Source of the DNA: Blepharisma stoltei
Taxonomy: Eukaryota; Ciliophora; Heterotrichea; Heterotrichida; Blepharismidae
NCBI GenBank assembly: GCA_914767885.1
Contig: CAJZBQ010000036.1
Span: forward strand, 62,001-126,000
Direction of reading: 5' to 3'
DNA length: 64,000 nucleotides
The notes beneath the pieces were generated by a model, which was given only the letters and a program-made list of their open reading frames with translations, had not been told where the DNA came from and searched no databases. A program made the position numbers and the translations under genes. This document shows, piece after piece, positions 20,484 through 31,108 of this stretch (the first letter of the stretch is position 1; every line of letters begins with the position of its first letter).

Positions 20484-21004
20484 TATGCCAGAAATGATGA
20501 AGAATTGAGAAGGACACTTGAAGAGGTTGGAAATTTGTACAGAGTTATAGAGTGGAAAAAGGCTGACGATGAATCGAGACCAACTGAGGAGAATAGAGAG
20601 GAGCTTTATGAAAGCTTAAAAGTGCTGGCCGTCTCACATTTGGAAGCGATTTTGAAGAAGGTAGTGAAGAGAGAGGTAGGACCAGTTGTGGAGGAGTATA
20701 AAAAAGAGGTAGAGAAGGTTTTAGGAGAGATCCCTTTTACGAGTTTCCCAACTTTTCATTTAGTTGTACTGGAAAAAATATTGAATTAGGTCATTTAAAT
20801 ATTTATCTCATAGCATAAAGATAATACTTTTTTTTGATTCGTGGTTTTATTTAATTTTTGAGATAAATCTTGACAATAAATGTTCTCGAGGCTCTTAAGT
20901 CAAATTCTCTAGTAAACTAGTTTTGCAGGATTGCTGAAAAATGGGTTATTTATCTTCTAATAAGTAAAAAAGAAAGAAATGCTTTACCACAGCGATAAAA
21001 TGCT

Positions 21005-21392
21005 TACTCCCCCCCCCTCCGTGAGCGAACAAAACCATTAGAAAAATCGCCATTTTTTGACCAAAAACCCACCCTCCGTGAGTGAACAAAAATTTTTTTA
21101 ATAGAAAAAATTTTAATGGAAAAAAATTTTGATATATAAGTGATAATTAGTATAATGAAATCTAGAGCTAATTCTGTTTAATTTTAAACAAATTGCGTTT
21201 TAAAACATAAATTTTGCAAATTAAATTAATATTTGCTTCCCAATTTTTGCAAATTAGGATTTTTTTAAATTTCGAAAAAAATATTTTTTATAAAATTTAT
21301 ATATAAAATTTTTTTTAAAAAAAAAAATTAACCCCCCCTCCGTGAGTGAACAAAATTTTTTTGTTCGCTCACGGAGGGGGGGGGGGGAGTTA
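21005..21392 (+). mobile_element. Full-length TAACTCCCC MITE (388 bp), intergenic
   Basis: Well-preserved family member. Ends TACTCCCCC and GGGGGAGTTA; left part has two CTCCGTGAG(C/T)GAACAAAA blocks around a CGCCATTTTTTGACC segment; the middle has ATAATGAAATCTAGAGCTAA; the right end is a near-perfect hairpin (CTCCGTGAGTGAACAAAA / TTTTTGTTCGCTCACGGAG). No coding capacity. Confidence 0.9.
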
Positions 21393-21914
21393 GTAATAAT
21401 CATCTCTTTCTTTTCACTACAATTCTTACCCCTTTGCAAATTCAATTTTCTTATTAAATTGTCCGCTATTCTAACTTCTTCTTAGTTCTTATCATTTACT
21501 TCAAGGGTCTCTCCAATTCCCTTTGTTCATCCAAAATTTGCAGGAGTTAATTTCTTCCTGTTCAAAACCTCTATATTCTGTTCATCTTATGATGATTGGA
21601 GCCTATCCTACACTTCTTCTGTCCAGTTGAGTGTTTGCTATAAAAATCTTCAGGAATAATATTAAATAGTCATGAACAATCTTCAGGATATCTCACACGA
21701 GCTGTTTATTTTTGCTTTTCCCTCGATCATGCTTCCTAATTCCATAACTCATCCTTTCTGATCCTGCATAGCTCTGCCTAACACCAGGAAAAATGCAAAA
21801 GGACTTAGCAGGCTGCATTCTGTTGCTTTTAGTAATTTATTCAACTGCTTCTAGGTAAATTCGTCCGCATTGTCATAATTTATTAATAGAAAGATATAAA
21901 AATAAATTGCAAGC
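21393..21914 (-). other. Upstream region of TPR copy 1 with a conserved divergent coding-like segment
   Basis: On the minus strand (about 21850-21600) a frame with TGA as Trp reads NKLLKATECSLLSPFAF, FFLVLGRAMQDQKGW and MELGSMIEGKSKNKQLV. The same segment lies upstream of TPR copy 3 (57549-57295), and a shortened form upstream of copy 2. The conserved tract runs to the TPR start codon and includes TTCTAGGTAAATTCGTCC, so it may hold a shared promoter. Confidence 0.45.
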
Positions 21915-24900
21915 ATGTCAAAAATTTGCTGCTCTTTTTGCCTCTTAGACGCAATCTTTGAATCTGATTGTGGCCAGTTTAAAGCATGTCCAAAGCATAA
22001 AGCTCAAGGGCGTAAGGTAAAACGAAGAAAGTCACCAATCAACAAAGAATCCAAAGCGATCTTATTCAATTTTGTCTGCACGTTAAAGAAGGAATTTATT
22101 GTCCGAATTGATAAACTAATTAAAGAAAGTATACACAATGAGGATAATAAAAAATACCAGGAGGAACTAAAATGAGCACGTGAGGGTTTGGATGACTGCA
22201 ATAATATCTTAATGCGCTATTTTAGAAAACCATTTGTAGAGATGAAACTCATTTTAAGTCCTTTTGACTATTTTTTAACTCAACCAAAGGAAAAAGCACA
22301 ACAATACATAAAGGAGAATTGAAACCGGGATGATTTTTTAGAATTTTCTAGATCAGTTAAAGCGTATTTGTTTGATTACAATTATTTTAAATTTGAAGAT
22401 CAAAAATCTATTCACGGCTGGGTTTATAAATCTGCTTACAATCAGCACGATCGTCTATCAGATTTCTGTGGCAAAATATTTTTGGATTTTATTAAAATAG
22501 CGGAATATGAGATGGCGTATGAATTATATAAAAATATCAAAAGTTATAAAGAAATTTATGATAGGAAGGAGCATTAGGTTTCGTGATTTTCCCGAAAGCT
22601 TGTCTCAATTTTATTCTAAAAATATTTCAAATAGAGCTAACCAAGAGCTAGGATTGCTCTATTATGGCAATAAAAACTATAGTAAATCAATAGACTGCTT
22701 TATGAAATCGATTGGTTTTCATAATAAGCGTCTTCAAGATTATTTTGCATGGCAGAATGAGGTAGGCATCTGAGATGACTCCTTAATGCTTTTGGTTAAT
22801 TTGATTAAATATAAAATTGCTCTGATAAAAAAATCGATAAAATATAAGCTTTTTAAATAGAATTTCTTATAAAATATAAAAATTTCTGGCAAATAATAAA
22901 ACTCAATTTAAATCTGAATGCCGGCACAAGAAATTTGTTCTACTACTTCTTTCATCTTCAAGTTCTTTTTAATTGCTCAATCACTTAATTTTATACAATC
23001 TGCTTTGGTAGCATATCAGAAAATTGATGAGCATGGATATTTCTATTTTCATAGCTTTTTCTGCTTTTTTCAAGGAGTGTTTTCAATGTCATCGTCAACT
23101 TGATTGTAAATTTTATTATATTTTTTAAGTTTCTTATATTATATTTTATTTTGACTGATGTGATTTTAATTATCTTAATATGGTTGTGAATATAAACTTT
23201 GATAAATTGCTGCTTTTTTAACTTAGAATATTTAATTGAAGCCTATCGTTGTTTGGCAAAAGCTCATAGTGCACTAAAAAATAATAAAGAGATTATAACA
23301 ATTCTAAACACAGTTGAATCTAAATGTTCAGTAACTAAAGACAAGATTCTATACCATGCAACGATTGGGGAGATTTATTATCTTCTGAATGATTTTGATA
23401 AAGCTTATAAAAAAATATGGGAATGCATTAAAATATCTAAACGGGAAAAGTTTATAAACTCGTACGAGCTATCAAATTTAAGACTTTTATTAGCATGCTT
23501 TTCCCCTTTGAATTTCCTAAATATAAAGATAAATGCTCACAAAATTGCACGTTATTTATGAGTTTTACGATGCTATTTTTTTATCAAAATATAAGCCTCA
23601 CGCTATTTTATCCATCTTACGGCGAGTTAACCAGCAAATACCCTCCAATAAGTATTAGAATAAAACCACATAGCCTAGTTAAACTTTTCTCGGCATGGCT
23701 TCAGAGCTTTTTCTCCCTAAAGTCTTCTTCTCATTACACTAATGTGTAGTCTTTATGCCTGCTAAATATTTTACAATTAGTGCCCTGAGCTACTTCCCCT
23801 AGCCTGATTTTAGAATATCTAATGAATATCGCTATTGAATTTAATATGAGTCTCATAATTATAAAATAGCGTAAATAATCTTTTGCAGAGATTCAAAGGT
23901 AGAAATTAGCTGATGGATTTGGAATAAGAAGAAGATGAGATCTTATTGCAATGAAGAATTTGAGAATAGAAACAGAGATGATGTCGAATTGATGCTGGCC
24001 TCAGGATTTAGACCTACATCAAAAAAGAGTTGATAGGATAGGAGAGAAACAAAAGAATGATTTTGTTCGTGGAGCTAGGGATTATTTTGCAAATTAATTA
24101 ATTTTTACTTCTCAATCTTTTCGAATTGGGCTCTTTTTGCTTAAAATTTTAAAAAAAATTAATCCCTCATGAGGGAACCCAGAAGAAAACAGAAGAAACC
24201 TAGAAGAAAAATCATCAAAAAACTAAGTAGAAAACCAAGAAGAAAACCCAGTTAAAACCCTCAGGAAACCCAGAAGAAAACTCAGAAGAAAGCACAGTAA
24301 AAAGCCTGGGGAGCCCAAAAAGAAAAGCAAGAAGATTATCAAAAGAAAGCCCAAAAGACAAAATCCGGAGGAAAAGAAGAATAGAAAAGAAAGCCATAAG
24401 GCTGCTTCTCAAAAGAAAGCCCAAAAGACAAAATCCGGAGGAAAAGAAGAATAGAAAAAGAAAGCCATAAGGCTGCTTCTGCAACAATAGCCGCTATATC
24501 AATAAGTGGTAACAAATAAAAAAATGTAGATATTTATGTCTGAAGAGGTGATTTTACAAAAGCACATCAATCTCTTTATGAAGCTAAATCTTTGAGTAGC
24601 ATTTTACCTAAAACAGATCTAAACGAGCAAGAAATTTATAAAGCATTTTGAGTATTCTATTTAAATAGGCAGTGATATGATGATGCTCTAATATACTTTG
24701 GAAAAATATCAGATAGATGGTCCAATCATGAGCTGTTATTTGCTATGCTTTCTATGGGAATTGCTTATTGTTGAAAGCTGGATTATCAAAAAGCATTGAA
24801 ATTTTTAAATAAAGCAAAGAAAATGATGTATGATTTTATTGAAAGTTATAAAAATCAGTTATTTATTGCTTATGCGTACATTGGAGAATTATGCAATCTT

Positions 24901-25593
24901 CAAGGCAAATTAAAATACGCAAAAATATACTTTACTAAAGCTATCGAGCTTATTGGCAGCTATGACATTTTTAATATTGATATGCTTCTAAAATCCCAAA
25001 GCTTTGTTTTTAGTTATTTTTATGGAAAATCTGGCTATGAAAAATGCAGGATAATTTTGCTAAGAGTGAATGAAATATTAAAAAATAACATGCATCAAAA
25101 GTTTAGAATGCCTTGCTACTTTATTCAATGAGCAGAGCTATATATATCTTTAAATGAAATCAAAGAAGCTGAAAAATGCTTGAGTGAAGCTGAAAAATTA
25201 TTGTTTTCTCAAAAAAATATAGTAATCAAGGATCTGGATTGTGTGGGTGACTATATAGATGTTGCGAATATTTATATTAATTTATCAAATAATTCTGATG
25301 AAAATCTTCAAAAGGCAGAAAAAATTTTAAAATACGCTGAAGGGGTTGTTAATGAAAAGAGGCGCAACGATCGATTTTCGAAACTAGCTATATATTACTG
25401 TCTTGGAATGCTATATTCTAAAGAGCAAAGATGGGAATATTCAAAAATTTACATTCAAAAATTATTAGATTTATATAAGAAATTCACCCATAACCCAAGC
25501 GTAGTGAAAGATCTTAAATGCTGAATCAATTCATTGATGAATTTTTGGAAATTTATAGAGAGAAAGTTTAAAATAAATATCCAAAGTAAATAA
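21915..25593 (+). CDS. Cys/His-knuckle plus helical-repeat (TPR-like) protein, copy 1
   Basis: Starts MSKICCSFCLLDAIFESDCG, then QFKACPKH, a compact Cys/His pattern that looks metal-binding. The body is rich in paired helices of TPR type (ELGLLYYGNKNYSKSIDCF, IGEIYYLLNDFDKAYKKIW, MGIAYCWKLDYQKALKFLN). TGA is Trp many times. Two IESs (22784-23225 and 23491-24528) and a 13-bp frame-breaking piece at 22566-22578 must be removed, leaving exactly 730 codons. It lacks about 80 residues present in copies 2 and 3 after KSYKEIYD. The last codons diverge from copy 2 (frame ends TAA at 25591-25593). A scaffolding role is usual for such repeats; nothing specific can be said. Confidence 0.7.
22784..23225. 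other. IES (440 bp) in TPR copy 1
   Basis: Left GACTCCTTAATG, right ACTTAGAATATTTAATTG. Removal gives WDDSL-EYLIEAYRCLAKA, identical in layout to copy 2 (WDDSLEYLIEAYLCLAKA), which has no insert there. AT-rich, no family recognised. Confidence 0.87.
23491..24528. mobile_element. IES (1,036 bp) in TPR copy 1, composite
   Basis: TA-to-TA removal joins LRLLL to DIYVWRGDFTKAHQSL in frame. Inside are a fragment of the TAACTCCCC MITE (about 24050-24175: GCAAATTAATTAATTTTTAC ... CCCTCATGAGGG) and a purine-rich tract (24176-24482) coding for Lys/Arg/Glu-rich peptide, with a tandem duplication. Confidence 0.8.
24339..24481. repeat. Tandem duplication of about 71 bp, Lys/Arg-rich coding pattern
   Basis: Two neighbouring copies of a unit starting TCAAAAGAAAGCCCAAAAGA and ending CATAAGGCTGCTTC, differing by one base in a run of A. 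One frame gives basic peptides such as KRKPKRQNPEEKKNRKRKP. It lies inside an IES, so it would be absent from the somatic genome. Confidence 0.8.
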
Positions 25594-26678
25594 AAATAAT
25601 TCTACTTGAGTATCTTATTTGTTGACATGATTGCATTGCATTGAGAGAACGTTCATTCCATTTTTCTTACTGAGAACCAGAATTTTCATCTTAGTGAGGC
25701 CCCAGCTTTGCTTTTATGTGAAATCTGAATTTGTATTTTCATAATAGAATAATTTTTTTCCCTAAGCACATTTAAACAGAAATTTTAATCTATTTAATTT
25801 CTAGCTATAATTTCAATACCCATGTGCACTTCGATTTGTGGATTTTTTTCCTAATTAACTTTTATGCTATTTGATTGTCTATTTGCAGCATCAACTAGCC
25901 TGAATGAATAGATTCTATTGATAAATATTCACAGAATTCTTTTTATCAGCTAGTTTGTTGGAAGTTCAGAATAATCTTTCACTAATAAGTTAAATTCTTT
26001 AGATGAAGTTCAAGTTAAAATTATAGCTCATCTATCAATTAAATCTTTATCGAATAGCTAATTATTAGATTACCTTTATTATCTATTCTAATGATGTCAG
26101 TTTTTAACCTAAGGTTACTTGTGCATTCTTCGTGTGCTGTGTCTGAATTTGTATCGCTACTGTCATCAGTAAAGAAGATCTGTTAAAATTTATATATCAA
26201 TATCATTGCCTATTTTCTCATCCTCTTTGCTAGCTGATATGTTACTTTCGGAAATATGCAATTATATAAAATATATAATTCTTCTTCTAGATAGGGGCTT
26301 CAAAGGTGCTACAGATGTAACAGCGGTGTGACCATCTTTTTCCTACAAAACCCTATAATACAGGAATTTGCTATAATTTAAAAATCTTTCTGCAATTATT
26401 GAGGAGCTGATTAGAAAATTTTATAACAAGTAGAAAAAATGAAGTAAATTAAAAATTTTCTGCTATTTTCAAAAAAATACGATTGTTTTTAAATAACAAG
26501 ACTTATTAAACTTAATTTATTGATGGTTATGCCTTCTTTTGTCAGCTATGATGAACTGAGTGTTTGTTTGACTAAAATTAGAAAATATAATTATCTCTTT
26601 GAATATTATTAAATCAATTAAAATTAGTAGAATCTGCTGATGAAATCAATTATTTAAGCTTATTTTGCTAGACCCCTA
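25594..26678. other. Convergent intergenic region
   Basis: About 1.1 kb of AT-rich DNA between the 3' ends of TPR copy 1 (plus) and the long TPR gene (minus). Stops in all frames; no shared repeat noticed. Confidence 0.5.
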
Positions 26679-29600
26679 CTACTTGGTGGAAAGTGATAGC
26701 CAAAGCTGGGCAATTATATCAATTATCTTTTTTTGATGCTCGATAGCCTCTCTTTCTATTTGCTGCAGTGTGCTGATTGGCTGTAACTTTTTCAAGTCTA
26801 GGCAGTCAAGTGCTTTTTTAAGAATTTGTGAATGCTGCTTTTTAGCTTTTCCCCCTTTCTTCTCTGCCTCTCTAAGTTTTTCTGGATTTTCTGGAAGACT
26901 TTTTTTAAATTTCTCGAGCTCCTCTTTAAATTCAATAACACTCTCCTGTAATTTAGAAAGTGTCTGCAGCAATTTAAGGCGATCTTTGTCTGATATTTCA
27001 TTATTAAAATTATAATTTCCTTCCTGTGGACTTTTAGTAATTTTACTCTCTTGCACGCTTTGTAGTAAGTTATATGCTCTATTTAAATCCTGCTGTGCTT
27101 CTGTCTCTCGCTCTAGATCATTGAGTAGTTGAGCGCGACAGCAGAGATAGAGAAATTCATCAGGACTAAGCTTGATTGCTTCATTAAAGTGCTCAATTGC
27201 TTCGAGCATTCTGCCTAAACTATAAAGGGCGCGTCCTTTATAACAAAAAGCAGCAGGTAAATCAGGGTGGAGTCTCATTGCCTCATCATAGCATTTAATT
27301 GCTTCAGACATTAAGCCTAAATTATAAAGGGCGTATCCTTTATTTAAATGAGCTTGAGCATTGTTAGGATCAAGTTTTAAGGTTTCGTAATAGCATTCTA
27401 CCGCTTCAAGAAATCTTCCTAAAGCATTAAGAGCAATTCCTTTACCAAAGTAAAAATTAGCTGTGCTAGGACTTAGCTTAATTGCTTCATTATAGCATTC
27501 AATTGCCTCAAGGTTTCTTCCCAACCCACTCAGAGCAGCGCCTTTATTACTGTAAGCTAAAGCATCATCAGGTTTAAGCTTGATTGCTTCAGTATAGCAT
27601 TCAACTGCCTCAATATATCTTTCTAAAGTAATAAGATCATAGCCTTTATCAAAATAAGACTCAGCTGAGCTAGGATTGAGTCTAATTGCTTCGCTGTAGC
27701 ATTCAATTGCTTCAAGAGTCCTTCCTAACTCATCCAGAGCATTGCCTTTGTCCTGATAGGCTTCATCATCAGTAGGGTCAAGTTTAATTGCTTCGCTAAA
27801 GCATTCTATTGCTTCAAGATCCCTGCTTAAATTTTTTAAGGCAATTCCTTTCAACCTATAATAGCCAGAGGGATTTGGAAGCATTTTAATTACTTCGTTA
27901 TAGCACTCTATCTCTTCAAGATATCTTTTTAGTTTTCTTAGAGCAAAACCTTTATTAGTATAATATTTAGCTGAGTTATGGTCGAGCTTGATCGCTTCAT
28001 TATAGCATTCTATAGCTTCCTCGCTCCTTCCCAAGTTGTATAGAGCATGACCTTTATTGTTGTAACCACTAGCAGCATCAGGCCTAAGTTCTATAAATTT
28101 ATTATAGCACTCAATTGCTTCAAGATATCTCTCTAAAGCTTCTAAGGCTGCTGATTTATAAAAGTAAGTCATGCAATTATCAGGTTTTAGTCTGATTGCT
28201 TCGTTATAGCACTCAATTGCTTCAAGATTTCTTCCTAAAGTATTAAGAGCAAGTCCTTTGTCACTGTAAGCTATACTACTAGGGTGGATCTTGATTCATT
28301 CGTCATAACACCCTATTGCTTCAAGATGTCTTTCTAGTTTAGATAGAGCAATTCCTTTATTTCAGTAGGCGTTAGTATTTCGAGGTTTTATATTAATTAC
28401 TTTGTCAAAACACTCTATCGCTTCAAGATGTCTATTTAAACCTGCCAGAGCATACCCTTTATTTAAGTGAGCATCATAATAGGAAGGGGAAAGAATAATT
28501 GCTTTATTAAAGCATTCTATTGCTTCGGAATACAGTTTTAGCTCATAAAGAACTCTCCCTTTCTCGCTGTAACAGCCAGGATAATTAGGATTGATTTTGA
28601 TTGTTTCATTGTAGAATTCTATTTTTCCTAGCTGTGCTCCCAAATAGAAAAGTGTATGCTTATCATTAATGAGAGCTGCAGCATACTCAGGAATAAGACT
28701 AAAGCTGTGATTATGACGCTCTATTGCCTCGATCCTATCACTTACTTTTCTAAGAGCTACATGTCTATCATAGTAAGCAATCTCACTAAGAACTTTCGAA
28801 ATGAGGTCAAATTTATAATATTTTCTAATAGACTCGCTAATACACGATATATATACTCCTTCTTTATTATATGAGAAATAAACTTGATAGAAATCATTTT
28901 TGATTATTGATTGTCCTATTTTTTGCCAAGCATACTCATTTCCGACTTCGCTTTCATAGACTGACCCATTGCAGCTTGAAATCAAATATAATCTCTCATT
29001 TGCATTTATCAAGATCTTATTAGAATTTTTCTCTATAAAGTCATAAGGAATCCATGAAAATGCATCAATATCAATCGAATATGAGCAAAGATAACTTTCT
29101 TGAAATCCAGAAATCACTATTTTCCTGTTAAACACTGTGCCAAGTCTAAAGGATCCGGCTCCCCAATCAGCTAATTTGCATCATCTATTTCCATCCAAAT
29201 CGAATCTACTCGGCATTCCTTTTTGTTCTCAATGAACCTTTGGTCCAAAGCAATAGACACTCCTATCAAAATAGATAGCTAATGAGAATGCTAGCTTAGT
29301 CTGAGTAGGCAACACCCTAACTCCATAATTTTTATCAATTATAAAGACATTGAAAGGAGATGAATCTATTTCGCAAGTGCAGAATAACTCACCATTCGGA
29401 AGCTGAGCAACAGACGACGTGCATTTCTTTAATTTTCATGGAAAATCCAAAACTTTTTCGTGCTCAATTTCTCCTTCAGTGTCATAGACGAACAAGCTAG
29501 TTCTTTTATCAACTTCTCCAATAAGGTAAAGAGAAGTACTCTGATGATAAGCATTGACACACTCTTGATAAGCTTGACTAATTAATGGGTCAGAAATATA

Positions 29601-30116
29601 GTTTTCGCTTAGCGAACACGCCTTTCTAAAATCTTGTTCTAATTCTGGGTTATTAATTGTGCTCAAAATTGCAGTTTTTCTAGTTCTTAACTCGCTTAGT
29701 CTGCAAAATCCTACAATGCTGGTATATGACTCTGAGTCCTCATGCATAATTAGCTCTTGCTTTGAAGCTTGAGCAACTTTTTTAGTTATACTATTTATTT
29801 CTGATATGTCAGAATCCAGCTTCTTTAAGGTTTCTCTAACGCTATTTATGGAGTCGTAAATATTCCGCGCAAAGGAAGGAGAGATCATCTTCTTCAATTT
29901 CTCTTTTTTTGATTTTTCTTTTGCAAGAAACCTAAGAACTGCATCTTTTGTTCCTTCTCGAGGTTCTACGAGAATAGAATCAAAGGAATGGGCTCTGCTT
30001 GGCAACTTTAGATGTGCTCCGAGATGGAGTTCACAGGAGTAAGTTTCAGAGGCCAAACATAGGCATATATACTGAACTTCGAGCTCACATCCCTGTTTAA
30101 AACACTGATGCATCAT
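26679..30116 (-). CDS. Cys/His-finger, kelch-like, TPR multidomain protein (1,145 residues)
   Basis: One frame of 1,146 codons with several TGA=Trp codons and no insert at all, unusual in this window. N-terminus MMHQCFKQGCELEVQYICLC with SCELHLGAHLK resembles a B-box-like zinc finger. A helical coiled-coil-like stretch follows (LAKEKSKKEKLKKMISPSF). Residues of about 230-430 show kelch-like propeller repeats (VRVLPTQTKLAFSLAIYFD, SRFDLDGNRWCKLADWGAG). Then about 18 canonical 34-residue TPRs of the type AIECYNEAIKLSPSTANFYF, and a charged C-terminal helix region (EEKKGGKAKKQH-like). Such proteins are adaptors for protein assembly. The start is the ATG just before the CFKQGC knuckle. Domain calls firm for TPR, moderate for the others. 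Confidence 0.85.
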
Positions 30117-30661
30117 ATTTATAGATAATATGATTTTTACTGATTGAAATTATGATTTAATTGAGGAAAAAGCTGCTTATTCACCTGAGTGAATAAAATT
30201 TTGTTGGCTCAGGGACTCTAAAATGATCTCAATGTCAAGAAATTGGTCACTTGAAAATTTTTTAACCTAGCTTATCAAATGACAGTAATCTTTTTTCAAG
30301 GATCGGAGAGTAAAAGAAATCCTTTAGCAAAAGAAGTTATAAGATCTTTATTCACGAATCGCCTAGATAATCTTCTTCAAATTTGGCTTGCTTGCTAAAA
30401 TTTTTTTTTGAAAGTAAAAAATTTTGTTATTGGTATCAAGATTTGGAGTTTCTTTGTAATTAGTCGCCACAATATACCCAAAAGATTCTCATTTTAACAA
30501 TATAATTGTGAGGAAAAGCGTCGCATATTTTTACATAATTTTATAAATTTCATTTTTTGATTATCAAAAAAGAAAGACAGAGCTTGACAAGATATTTCAA
30601 CTCGCTACCCTAAAGAGTCCCTTTAATGGTTTGGTCTGATCATGATTAAACAGGAGCAGAT
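30117..30661. other. Intergenic with a remnant of MITE hairpin
   Basis: At about 30178-30225 TTCACCTGAGTGAATAAAAT followed by TTGGCTCAGGGACTC resembles the hairpin end of the TAACTCCCC MITE, heavily decayed. Otherwise AT-rich without recognised content. Confidence 0.4.
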
Positions 30662-30997
30662 ATGGAACTTGAAGCTGAAATTTGAGGTTATAGCATCTGA
30701 ACCACTATATATAAATCTGCATTGTTTAGGATATGGGAATGAATATGCATCTATTGAGAAACAGAAATTAAGGCTGCATCAAGTGGCGTTGACTATGGAA
30801 CGAAATTAGAAACTCAAATAGGCATCACTAATCTAATAGCTATTTCCCAAAATTATAATAATTCAAAGAAGATTATCTATTTGCTATTTATATATTTATC
30901 AATTGCGATTTCTCTATGATTTAACTATCAAGGGTGATGCAAATTTTCGTTAGAAAATTATTTGAAAGCAATATTAATCGAATTCTTATATCACTAA
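30662..30997 (+). CDS. Small hypothetical protein with a C-terminal membrane helix
   Basis: 111 codons, open only if TGA is Trp (seven TGA codons, including WGYSIW and FRIWEWICIYW). Reads MELEAEIWGYSIWTTIYKSA, continues GTKLETQIGITNLIAISQNY and ends with a hydrophobic stretch IIYLLFIYLSIAISLWF. No family recognised. A TAA in the same frame lies just upstream (DHD-TAA-TGAD), so either ATG 30662 is the start or this is the tail of a broken gene. Confidence 0.4.
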
Positions 30998-31108
30998 AGA
31001 ATGCAAACTATTCATAAAAAAGTTTTAGCTATTTGATAATTAAATAAATAGATTTTAATCTTTAAATAATTTATGCTATATTTTTAAGCTAATTATAGGA
31101 TAATATTA

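Larger units (their letters stand above)
19513..20789 (+). pseudogene. SABATH-type methyltransferase, copy E, divergent and frameshifted
   Basis: Starts MSGLCALKGYNLASSNQSRA and contains NIVIADYGSSEGYNSV, IVHHDLPENNWGETFKTV, YSGLGRSFNQQIFPDNSVHI and a diverged C-terminus ending VVLEKILN. Two TA-bounded inserts (19810-19883, 20270-20483) remove cleanly in frame. Two single-base shifts remain: near 19594 (GCCTTTTGGGGAG, where AFGES is expected) and near 19707 (TTGCCAAATTTAG, where KFREYS is expected). Neither fits a 15-16 nt intron. Most divergent copy of the array; probably dead unless both shifts are sequence errors. Confidence 0.78.

Noticed and set aside
21005-21392. Repeated CTCCGTGAG blocks as a possible CRISPR array
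   Set aside because: The blocks are inverted and belong to a MITE; there is no regular spacer structure, and the genome is eukaryotic.
22918-23103. 61-codon ORF
   Set aside because: It lies within the 440-bp IES of TPR copy 1 and shows no conservation.
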